Shown in pieces: positions 27,866-37,952 of a DNA stretch of 64,000 nt (positions are counted from its first letter, which is position 1; each line of letters starts with the position of its first letter). The notes below the pieces were generated by a model. The model did no database searches and was not told the origin of the DNA. It saw only the letters and a program-made list of their open reading frames with translations. Origin of the DNA: Oncomelania hupensis (lineage: Eukaryota; Mollusca; Gastropoda; Littorinimorpha; Pomatiopsidae); the NCBI GenBank assembly GCA_036898135.1, contig CM072513.1, forward strand, positions 81,630,820 to 81,694,819, in the 5' to 3' direction. Both the position numbers and the translations under genes were made by a program.

Positions 27866-28090
27866 CCAGTCTGTTGGCCACAGCCGATATCCACGAATAC
27901 AGTGTGGTTCGCTTTGACCCAGAGCATGTGGTCGTTGAACCTGTAATAACGTGAGGTTCCTTTGTCCTGGTCGGTGACTTCTGTGTATAAGACATTCGCA
28001 CAGTGATGCCGTGCTGACATCACCCATGTTAGTCGCCTCTTACGACACGCCGGGAAACGTTGGGTCTATTCCATTCATTGCCCGAACACA
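27866..28090 (-). mobile_element. RTE-type LINE 5' UTR fragment
   Basis: The reverse complement of 45246-45480, including tttcccggcgtgtcgtaag, gaacctcacgttattacagg and a gtggatatcggctgtggcc-type block. It keeps the putative 5' end of the family, so it may come from a full-length insertion later deleted. Confidence 0.75.
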
Positions 28091-28945
28091 CTACCACTAT
28101 TACTTATAATACAATACCACTATTATATAAAACACATTACCACTATTACTTATAACACATTACCACTATTACATATAACACACTGCCACTATAACATATA
28201 ACACACTACCCCTATTGCATATAACACACTACCACTTTTACATATAACACACTACCACTATAACATATAACACACTACCACTATAACATATAACACACTA
28301 CCACTATAACATATAACACACTACCACTGTAACATATAACACACTACCAATGCAACATATAACACACTACCACTATAATATATCACACACTACCACTATT
28401 ACATATAACACACTACCATTATAACATATAACACACTACCACTATAACATATAACACACTACCACTATAACATATAACACTACCACTATTACAGATAACA
28501 CACTACCACTATTACATATAACACACTACCACTATTACATATAACACACTACCACTATAACATATAACACACTACCACTATTACATATAACACACTCCCA
28601 CTATAACATATAACACTACCACCATTACATATAACACACTACCACTATAACATATAACACACTACCACTATTAACATAACACACTACCACTATTACATAT
28701 AACACTACCACTATTACAAATAACACACTACCACTATTACATATAACACACTACCACTAATACATATAACACACTACCACTGCACTGTAACATATAACAC
28801 TACCACTATTACATATAACACACTACCACTATTACATATAACACACTACCACTATAACATATAACACACTACCACTATTACATATAACACACTACCACTA
28901 TTACATATAACACACTACCACTATTACATATAACACACTCCCGCA
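28091..28945. repeat. 23-bp satellite, about 37 copies
   Basis: Unit acactaccactattacatat with variants (ataacatat, attacagat). The array starts directly at the end of the RTE 5' UTR fragment. Confidence 0.95.
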
Positions 28946-28984
28946 GGTATTTATGTATTGTTTATGTGCATGACTGATGTACTT

Positions 28985-29298
28985 ATGTTGGCCTATAGTG
29001 AACAGTGACTGGCTATTGTGAACAGTGACTGGCTATTGTGAACAGTGACTGGCTATTGTGTATAGTGAACAGTGACTGGCTATTGTGTATAGTGTATAGT
29101 GACTGGCTATTGTGAACAGTGACTGGCTATTGTGTATAGTGTACAGTGACTGGCTATAGTGAACAGTGACTGGCTATTGTGTATAGTGTACAGTGACTGG
29201 CTATTGTGAACAGTGACTGGCTATTGTGAACAGTGACTGGCTATTGTGAACAGTGACTGGCTATTGTGTACAGTGACTAGCTATTGTGTACAGTGACT
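28985..29298. repeat. 20-bp minisatellite with length variants
   Basis: Unit gaacagtgactggctattgt, with some copies extended by gtatagt. About 13-14 units. Confidence 0.95.
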
Positions 29299-29369
29299 GT
29301 GACGATACAGACTCAATTAATTAACCACGCGCCTATGAATCGAGAAGAATGAATGAACTTCTGCTCGAA

Positions 29370-30013
29370 ATCTGGGTGTACATCTAGATGAGAGTCTGTC
29401 CATGGAATCTCACATCAACAATCTCTGCAAATCTCTGAATTTCCATCTTCGCCGTATCAGCAAAATCCACCAATATCTTTCTGTTGATTCTGCCAGCAAG
29501 CTTGCCGTCTCCTTCATCCTTTCTCGGCTTGACTATTGCAACTCTCTCTTGGCTGGTCTTCCTAACAACAAACTTCAAAAACTTCAGCGCATTCAGAACC
29601 ATGCCGCTCGGCTGGTGCTCCAACAATCCCGACGCGCTAGCGCCACTTCCGCTCTGACTGCTCTTCACTGGCTGCCAGTGAAAGCCAGAGTTGACTACAA
29701 AGTTGCCTCTCTTTGCTATCAGTCTCTTCATGACCAACATTTTCCTGTCTACCTCTCTGAACTTCTCAACCCTTACAAGCCAACCCGCACTCTTCGCTCT
29801 CAAGACGCTTCTCTTCTGACAGTTCCTCGCTACTCTCTTGAAACATTTGGCAAGAGAGCCTTTTCCGTCTATGCTCCTACCCTGTGGAACAGCCTTCGCC
29901 AATCTCCATCTCTTGACTCTTTCAAAGCCCAAATGAAAACCTATCTCTTCCGCTTACACCTGTAGAACATCCTCCCTTGAGGACACCCTGTCGATGTCGC
30001 GCTGACATCTGAA

Positions 30014-30057
<44 letters not shown>

Positions 30058-30072
30058 GTGTGTGTGTGTGAT
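29370..30072 (+). mobile_element. LINE C-terminal fragment with (GT)n tail
   Basis: The frame 29402-29965 encodes the typical region downstream of a LINE RT: SFILSRLDYCNSLLAGLP, LQRIQNHAARLVL, ALHWLPVKARVDYKVASL, then APTLWNSLRQS and LFRLHL before TAG. A (GT)n run at 30013-30070 may be its tail. The RT core is missing. Same type as the nested element at 46947-47920 but a different subfamily. Confidence 0.85.
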
Positions 30073-30214
30073 ATAGAAAGAGATGGAGATCGAAATATAA
30101 ATAAAGATATTGACTAATTCGAAACGTAAATCTAGTTGTGCACACGGAAATTCATTTATTTACAAAAATATGCTTCGATTGATTTCAACATAATAATTAG
30201 GGTACGTAATTATT

Positions 30215-30221
<7 letters not shown>

Positions 30222-30300
<79 letters not shown>
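30222..30300. repeat. (TC)n microsatellite
   Basis: Pure TC tract of about 80 bp. A poly(T) run of about 28 bp lies at 30572-30599. Confidence 0.97.
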
Positions 30301-30303
<3 letters not shown>

Positions 30304-30761
30304 TCGTATTTAAAAAAAGGTGAACAAGGCAACTTTTTGTTATCACAAATGAAACCATCCTGCAATCAACCCTATATATTTCATTCAAATTGACAATACA
30401 TTCAGTGAGTCCTGTGACAAAATAAAGGGTTGGCATCTGTGTTTTATATTAGAATATTCTGCCACAACCTAATTTAATTATAACAGGATACGAAGTTGAG
30501 GAATTACAGACACAGTTTGGTGGACAGCAAATAACAAGCCGCTGAAATTTTACTTTTCTCATACTGTCTTACAATCTTTTTTTTTTTTTTTTTTTTTTTC
30601 TTAGGGCTAATCCAAACCGTTTCTTACACGAAACATCACCTTAGTTCCAATCCGTCTTGTATCATTGACAATCATTCATTGACCGGTCTTGGTCATCATA
30701 ATTCTTTGATATCACGATTCTTGTCTGTCAGAATAGATCTACAATTTCTTCAAGAACTTAC

Positions 30762-30920
30762 CGTTCTTCTTCCTTTTGGGAAACCAAAAAAACTCTTCCC
30801 CTTGCATGCTGCCTTTAATCTTGCGTTTGTGCAGTTCAAAGCTGCACAGTGGTCACCGTAACTGCTCCTGCGATTTATTTTCCCCCTCTCCATCAGATCT
30901 TCGCTCTGTGACGCAGCCAT
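30762..30920 (-). CDS. THAP-domain protein, first exon
   Basis: The minus strand gives 53 codons from an ATG at 30920, ending at a strong GTAAGT donor (30761). After an N-terminal stretch (MAASQSEDLMERGK) comes HCAALNCTN and then SFFGFPKG. This is the start of a THAP zinc finger: the first two Cys of the C2CH zinc site and the conserved FPK. The His/Cys half should lie in the next exon, which I did not find on the minus strand downstream. THAP proteins bind DNA, and many derive from P-element-like transposases. The exon may belong to a host gene or a transposon. Starts at the other Met codons are possible. Confidence 0.5.
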
Positions 30921-31025
30921 TTTCACACATGTTACAATCAAGTCGCATAACTCGTGACGCGTCATCACACCAAAGGCGTCACTGCGCGGTCTAAGTATTC
31001 CTGGTCTATGGCACCACTGCAAATA

Positions 31026-31360
31026 GGCCTGACGTCACTCTCATAAATCATAATAGCCGTGAGGTTTTCTTGGTAGAAGTTGCCGTGCCATTTGACGCCT
31101 TTGTCGATATATGTTACAATTCAAAGTTTGACAAATACATGCAGCTATGCCTAGAAATAAATGCCTTAGGTTATTCATGCAGAACAGTAGTGCTGACCAT
31201 TGGTAGTCTTGGCAGTGTCCATTATAGAGTGACGTCGGGTCTGAAAATGATAGGTATTCGTGCCTACAGTGTTAAATGGCTTGCAAAATACCTCAGTGTG
31301 GGTGTCATGATTGGTTCCCACCGTGTGTGGCAGAGAAAGTGTAATGACATGAAAGTATAA
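31026..31360 (+). pseudogene. LINE-derived C-terminal fragment
   Basis: The open frame PDVTLINHNSREVFLVEVAV, NSKFDKYMQLCLEINALGY, VVLTIGSLGSVH, AKYLSVGVMIGSHRVWQRKC resembles a C-terminal region common in invertebrate LINE-type sequences. It follows no RT and ends in TAA, after which GT-rich low-complexity DNA begins. A 5'-truncated remnant, assigned from memory of the sequence type. Confidence 0.55.
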
Positions 31361-32489
31361 AAGTTCGACATCATGATTCATTGTGTTTACGGCTTTAATA
31401 TGATTGTTTCTGCGATGCATGTTATGAAGAGGACTATGTGTGTATATGTGTATGGGGGATATCATATTGTGTGTATATGTTTATGAATGTGTGTGAGAGA
31501 GATGCTGCTGTTGGTTAACCTTTGTGTATGAGTGTTTATATGTATGTATTATATGTACGTATGTGATAGATGTGATTGTGTGTGTTAGAGAAAGAAGTAT
31601 GGTGTGTGTGAATAAGAGATTTAGTGGGTGAGAGAGAAAGAAAGACTGGCAGACAGACAGATGTATAATGTGTGTGGGTGGGTGAGAAAGGGAATGACAG
31701 AGAGAGACAGAGATAGATAGTTATTGTTAATAAACGTTTATTTAAATTGTTTTTGATATTTACGATGGTAATTTAAAACAGTTTCTAATACTGTCACAAT
31801 ATTATATTGTGATGTTTCATGTATTTTGCATTATTGCCTGAGGAATGAGTTTGGTTCTATGAAATGTATTAAAAAAAAAGTAATATTATTTGTGTTATAA
31901 ATTGTTATAATGTTACGTTGTATTTTGCATATAGGTCTTGCCCTCTGTTTGTGGTGAGCATAAATGTGTACGTGCGTGCGCGCGTTTTTGTGTGTGTGTG
32001 CGTGTGTGTGTGTGTGTAAAGGTGAATGAGTTAATTATTAAAGATGGGTAGTTAAGTTTGGAATTGATTTGCCGATATTTCATATCAAAGAAAACGTGTT
32101 TACTGTGTGTGTTCACGATAGGCCTGTTGGGGTGAGTGTTTTGTGCATTGCGAGTTCGTTTTTTTTTCATGCGCCTGCGGGTTTCAATGGGTACATCTCA
32201 TACTGATCAGAAGGCGAGGTGTTGTTTGATAATGCTTTGTCGAAATTTCTGAATAAATTGTCAAAATGTGTGATTGCATTCGAGCTTCTAAAACACGTGA
32301 TGCGTATGCAGGCAGGAATCGCGATTAACCTGGCTTAGGAAAACGTAATCACTTTGATAGTAACTTTGATGAGCTGTTCGCACTGTTGTCAAAACGTTTA
32401 GCTGAGATCTTTATTGTCGGACTTCAGCAGGCAGTTTCTGTCCACTTCATTTTGAATGAACACAGGTAAGTTATGTGCTAACAATAGCT
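31361..32489. other. GT-rich low-complexity region, no gene
   Basis: Long runs of tgtgtatg-like sequence (31430-31700) and a (GT)n tract at about 31985-32017. Nothing coding recognised. Confidence 0.5.
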
Positions 32490-32823
32490 ACACAGTGCTT
32501 GTCCAACATACACGCTCACCTGACTCATTTACCCTCACACACACCAAATACACATACATCACTCAAACAGGTGGTGTAAAGGCAGGGAAATCGCTATTAG
32601 AAGACGGAAGAAAATCGAACTTTTATTTTTGAAATTTTTATATTGACTGCATCCTGTACCTTTATTGAAGGGAGGGAGGACACCCGGAGTGCCCGGAGAA
32701 AACCCTCGGTGACCTCAATAGTCTCGTACCTAAGTCACATACGTTCGCCCCTTGCGGGAATCGAACCCGCGACCTTTGGCATAGGAAACCAGCGACTTAT
32801 GCACTGCGCCACGAGGCCACCCC
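32490..32823 (-). mobile_element. tRNA-derived SINE, full length
   Basis: On the minus strand it starts with a tRNA-like head (ggtggcctcgtggcgcag as box A, ggtcgcgggttcgattccc as box B). Next comes a conserved central block (accgagggttttctccggg), a body with atgcagtcaatataaa, and an end near ctgtttgagtgatgtatg. The same layout appears at 44933 and 54258. The head does not fold as a full functional tRNA. Confidence 0.75.
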
Positions 32824-32931
32824 AAAACATTATTTAGAGTCAAACTTACTTAACTTCAAATTCTATATAGTTGTGGTCCATTATATTACTACGCTACCAC
32901 CATTTTGAGGAATATCTCTTGGCAAACCAAA

Positions 32932-32991
<60 letters not shown>
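32932..32991. repeat. (GAT)n microsatellite
   Basis: About 20 uninterrupted copies of ATG/GAT. The poly-Asp frame over it is not a gene. Confidence 0.95.
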
Positions 32992-33888
32992 TTGTTGTTA
33001 ATGATGATGATGTGGTCTTGTATAGCGCCGTCTCCACGTCATTAGACATGCTCGATGCGCATGCAGGGGAAAAGGTAATCCTAAAATTTAGGGGCCGCCA
33101 TCAGATTAAAAAAAAAATTTCCTAGCCAGTTCTATAATAAACTTGACTCAGAGTTAAACAGATGTCTGAGTTAAAAACTAATGAAGGAGAATGGGGTGGG
33201 ATGGGGAGCGGACGTGGATAGTAAACAAGGGCGGATTATTGAGGGCGTCACAGGAGGCAGGTGACCTCCCCTCCTTCCCCCTTCCCCTTAGCAAACCCAA
33301 AAAAAGTTTTAAAAAATCGTTTAGAGAATTCTTGATAGGGACGCGAAATACTAGAGGTCAATATTCATCAATATTCAATGGTTATTTACTGAAGAACTCG
33401 TGAATTTTTTTTTTTAATTTGTGACCCCCCTCCTCTGGCCAAACTGATCCGCCCATGGTAGGGGGATTTGAGGTTTAGTTCAGCTCAGTTCAGTTGTTCC
33501 TAACGGCTTTTTAGTGTCCCAGTCAATTTTGGCAACCATATATATTTTATGGGTTGCATTGCAGTTGCTTGGGAAGTTTAAATTAAAGTGACCACGGAAG
33601 GTCATTTATCATATATGAATTGTGTATCCTGAAATTTTTACCTGTTCAAGGAGGTTCTTAAATTCATTAATATTATTAGCATTTTTAGGCGAAATAGCTG
33701 TGTAGAGGTGACGTTCAGGCACCTTAAGATAAGTTGAAAGGACCACAAATTATGCGCAGGTTTACCCGAACATCATGTCTAAACTGTTTTGTGGCTTTCT
33801 ATAATAGTATTATTTGTTGTCCATAATAGCTTTATGCCATTAAAAAAAAATATTTTTTTAAAACAGCAATCCAGTAACGTCATTTACA
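32992..33888. other. No gene; possible promoter or 5' region of the next ORF
   Basis: Non-coding sequence before the ATG at 33889. I see no repeat and no clear TATA or initiator element. Confidence 0.3.
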
Positions 33889-35091
33889 ATGGAGGCGGCA
33901 AATACACTTTCATCGTTAGCAATAAAAGCTGTGATGGACTTGAGTTTTCATTTAGGTGAAAAAGTGAGAGCTGCACTGACAGAAACGTTTAACATAAGGA
34001 CTTGGTGGTCCACATTGACATCTGGAAATCAGAACGATCTCGCATTGCACCAGTTAGACTGTGAAATTGAGCATTTAGGGAGATTGGAAATGGTGATGGA
34101 GTTTATGGAGCGAAATCTTGAATGTGTGCTAGGACACGCGATAGGAGAAGTCAATAAAGAGATCGACAAGAGTCGTCGCTGCACAGAATCTGATTCACAT
34201 ACGACAAGCACGCAGCAAGAAAACTTGGCTAAAAAGCAAATTCATGGGATAAGCTACCGGTTGAGATCCATCTATTCAGCAAAGGGAGAAGTACATAGAA
34301 CTATTTTCTGCCTGAAAAGAATAAGAATTCAACTTCTACTGAAACTGCAGCATGAACATGGTGATGACATTGACAAAGAAAACGTGAAGAGGCTCGTGGA
34401 CCCTAGCGACTGGTTGTACATCGGGAATGCAGAACGTGAAGGAACACTTGATGAAGAGTTATTAGGCTGGTCCTCTTTAGACATGTTCAAGGAAGACGTA
34501 TCCATTTGTTATCGTCGTATACGATCATTGCATTTTGCTTTGGAAAGCTGCTATACTTATTCCTACACGAGCCATTCATGCCAGTCAGCTGATGAACAAG
34601 GGGATGATAAGCTCCAAAGCTGGACACAGGCTGGAGCACGCCAGCACACTGCCCACGATAGCCTAGAAAAGCCTTGCACCACCCAACCAGAGAGAAAACT
34701 CTGCCCAGATATTGGCTGCCCTGTGCCAGAGAACAGTGTGGCCGACCAGTCGGTTAATTCTCCTGCTTTGCATGAAGTAGAAGAGCACAAGATAAAAGAG
34801 CCTCGTCAAACATCTGAATGCCAGGCTGAGCCTGCTGCAGGTCTGCATCCAAAGGTAGAGAGATCCATCGAGTACCAACTGGCTTATCAAACCGTCCAAG
34901 ATTGCTGCAGAACGACTACCGAACATAAAATGGTATTGGTGGCTGGACCGTCCTATCGCCTGCCTGATGTGAAATCTACAAAGATGAGTCTATCATTAAA
35001 CTATACTTTGTCCGGCAGCTCATTATGCACAGCTGTAATGATAAACGTCTTCAAACACTCGTTAAACAGCTGTGTGAGACGTGCAGCTTAA
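33889..35091 (+). CDS. Unrecognised helical protein, possible 5' exon of thioesterase gene
   Basis: Open for 400 codons from ATG (context tttacaATGG). Residues 1-240 look globular and helical (LSSLAIKAVMDLSFHLGEKV, FMERNLECVLGHAIGEVNKE, GISYRLRSIYSAKGEV, FCLKRIRIQLLLKL). Residues from about 240 are polar and disordered. The last 40 look non-coding, so the exon probably stops earlier. Candidate phase-1 donors that would fit the acceptor at 37952 are CAG|GTCTGC after 34840 and A|GTCTAT after 34987, neither strong. No family recognised. Belonging to the next gene is inferred only from strand, order and similar composition. Confidence 0.5.
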   Translation: MEAANTLSSLAIKAVMDLSFHLGEKVRAALTETFNIRTWWSTLTSGNQNDLALHQLDCEIEHLGRLEMVMEFMERNLECVLGHAIGEVNKEIDKSRRCTESDSHTTSTQQENLAKKQIHGISYRLRSIYSAKGEVHRTIFCLKRIRIQLLLKLQHEHGDDIDKENVKRLVDPSDWLYIGNAEREGTLDEELLGWSSLDMFKEDVSICYRRIRSLHFALESCYTYSYTSHSCQSADEQGDDKLQSWTQAGARQHTAHDSLEKPCTTQPERKLCPDIGCPVPENSVADQSVNSPALHEVEEHKIKEPRQTSECQAEPAAGLHPKVERSIEYQLAYQTVQDCCRTTTEHKMVLVAGPSYRLPDVKSTKMSLSLNYTLSGSSLCTAVMINVFKHSLNSCVRRAA

Positions 35092-35231
35092 TTGTTTTTA
35101 AAATTTGGTCTAATACAGAGACCAAATATCTTTAAACATATTTTGACGACCATTGACCGCAGTTGCAGGGCTTCAACTAGCATCCGGCAGCGCTGTACTT
35201 CTTTAACACTCGCTCTTTACTGGTTACCAAA

Positions 35232-35936
35232 TGATTGATTGATTGATTTATTGTTGCTTTAGGTCCAGCGGACTCTTCCGAGCCAAATCAGGACCGGACA
35301 ACCCCCGATCCGCATAAAAGATCTGCTGAAACAACCCCAGTGGAAAAATTGAATGCCCTCCACCGGCCAGTCACTTTACAATAAAGACATCCCACGCGGG
35401 GGACGGCTGAGGGTTTACCTCAACTACGCGAACCCCCGGTTACAAAAACAAAATAGAATACAAACATCATTATAAATCATCAACAAAACACATACATATA
35501 AAATGCCTATATTGCTAACTAATACAATCATAGGAAGCCCTAGTGACCACCCGGCAGAAAGCGTCCAACACTCCCAAGCTGATCCAACAGACCTCATACA
35601 CAAACAAGGAGTCTTGTCCAGGAAGAGTTTTCAAGAAAAAAGGTAGGTCATTGATCTAGCGAAGAAGAAGATAGTATAGCAGAGTGATAGGACAGAGCAG
35701 GAATGGGAAAGAGTAAATGAGGAAGACAGCGACAGTGGGAATTTAAAGCACTAAATTTCCATAAAGTGGGGATACTATTTATACTGAAAACCCCCGGCAC
35801 TCCAACGGGGGTACTGTTGCCGCAGTGAATATGTCTTGCCTACAAAGGAAAGACAGGTTTTCAACTGTGGCTTTCACTTTTCCCTTTATAGGTTTGAACA
35901 ATCTACAGTGGCAAGATTGATCATGACCCCAAGGGG
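35232..35936 (-). mobile_element. 0.7-kb retroposon, full length, 14-bp target duplication
   Basis: A 705-bp element flanked by perfect TACTGGTTACCAAA duplications (35218-35231, 35937-35950). On the minus strand it starts ccccttggggtcatg, carries cagtataaatag and agcttgggagtgttggacgc, and ends in an (AATC)n tail. Highly similar to 43642-44340. No protein is encoded, so it is a non-autonomous retroposon, probably mobilised by a LINE that shares its tail. Confidence 0.85.
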
Positions 35937-35950
35937 TACTGGTTACCAAA

Positions 35951-36169
35951 GCCTCAACTCGTATGTATAGGAGTCACCTACGAATGTGAAAGGGTAGTAG
36001 CACCTCCAAAGTCTCGCCCCTCGTTCTCTTTATATGAAGTGGAACATATTTCTTCTGTCTCAGAAATGTGAAATCTTTATGTAGTTTGACGTATTGTTCT
36101 TTCATGTATCAGGAAACGTATTGAATTCCTTTTGTAAAATTATTATTTTCACCACTAGAAGTATATTTT
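35951..36169. other. No gene; probable intron sequence
   Basis: Short AT-rich stretch between two mobile elements. Nothing recognisable. Confidence 0.3.
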
Positions 36170-37770
36170 CTAAATAATAATTTGTTTACAATGTAAGATT
36201 TCCATAAATACAATATTTTATAGGTGAATAACTTATTTAGGTAAATAAATCAATGATATAGGTAAATAAGGCATTGTTGCTAAATAAGGAAAAATGTCTA
36301 AATAATGAATTATTTACCTAAATAATACATTATTTAGCAGATGTATTATTAAGAAATGTTTTTAAATGATTTGTTTACCTGTATAATGGATTATTTAGCA
36401 GAATTTGCTAAATAATGTATTTACATGTTGCAAAATAATGCATTAGTTACGTAAACAATTCATTGTTTGGGGATTGTAATTTTCATTATTTGGGGGATTC
36501 GCAGATACCAGTCGTATACTTGTGTGTGAGGTTATGTGTAGTAATAAAGAAAATTGGAACATCGTGATTTTGCGCTGTTTTGCGAGTTAAAATGAGGCAA
36601 CTGCTTTATTTCACTCAAATTTTTATATGTTCGCAACAATTAATAATATGCGAAACTGCAACGGTAACGGTTCCAGAAAAAAAAGAAGAGATCTATCACT
36701 ATTTCTGCATTGGCAGATACCAGTCGTATACTTGTGTGTGAGGTTATGTGTAGTAATAAAGAAAATTGGAACATCGTGATTTTGCGCTGTTTTGCGATTT
36801 AAAATGAGGCAACTGCTTTATTTCACTCAAATTTTTATATGTTCGCAACAATTAATAATATGCGAAACTGCAACGGTAACGGTTCCAGAAAAAAAAGAAG
36901 AGATCCATCACTATTTCTGCATTGGCAGATACCAGTCGTATACTTGTGTGTGAGGTTATGTGTAGTAATAAAGAAAATTGGAACATCGTGATTTTGCGCT
37001 GTTTTGCGATTTAAAATGAGGCAACTGCTTTATTTCACTCAATTTTTATATGTTCGCAACAATTAATAATATGCGAAACTGCAACGGTAACGGTTCCAGA
37101 AAGAAAAAAAAGAAGAGATCCATCACTATTTCTGCATTAGCGGGATTGCCTTCAGAGTGAATAAACATGGACAATAGCAAGTTCACGGCGGTCTTGTGAG
37201 GGAAAACAAAAAAGAAGAAGCATTGATTTCAGTTTCCCAAAATTCAATACTCCTGTACTGCCACTTCTACACGTATGTCTGCGTTTTGGGGATAAATTTA
37301 AAAAAAAAAAAAACAAAAAAAACGAAAGCATACGTTTTTTTCTAATGACGGAGATACTAAAAACACTCGGCACCCCCGCACAAAAACTGACCTTGACCTT
37401 TCATTTGTGTTCGAGATGTTACAGATGTTTAATCTTCTAATAATTATTTGTGGAGTGATTTGTGTTGAAAAATAAATAATTACCACAATTTTTGGATAGT
37501 CTTTGGAAAAACCTTGCATGTTATTATAGAATGCAATCAAATTATAAAAGCCAAGTTTTAAAGCGAATCCTGGAATCCCCTAAATAATGAAAATTGCAGT
37601 CCCTAAACAATGATTGTTTATGTAAATATAATGCATTGTTTAGCCAAATCTTCTGAATAATACATTATTTAGCAAATTCTGCTAATTAATGCATTATATA
37701 GGTAAACAACTCATTATGTGCAAATTCTGCTAATTAATGCATTATATATGTAAACAACTCATTATGACAT
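36170..37770. mobile_element. Foldback element with three internal 211-bp repeats
   Basis: The region 36365-36492 is the reverse complement of about 37564-37705, sharing attttcattattt, gcagaatttgctaaataatg and tgtttacct. The arms are made of short AT-rich palindromic words (taaataatgcattatttag). Between them lie three tandem units of about 211 bp (from about 36503, 36713 and 36926) carrying gataccagtcgtatacttg and aactgcaacggtaacggttc, differing by a few bases. No coding capacity. The ends and target duplication are not certain. Confidence 0.7.
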
Positions 37771-37952
37771 GACATTTGCTTCACGTAGCCGGTATAGCGG
37801 ATATGTGCATGATCTGAGAGAAAATGCATACATTATGTGATCACTTTTTCTCCTGTATACTCTCACATCACCAGAATTTTTTCGATAATAAAAAAAAATT
37901 AGTGATGCTTATGTTGATGAGGAAGACATCTATTAATAGCTCGTTGTTTCAG

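Noticed and set aside
29384..29932. 182-codon minus-strand ORF
   Set aside because: Antisense shadow of the LINE C-terminal frame on the plus strand, which shows recognisable motifs.
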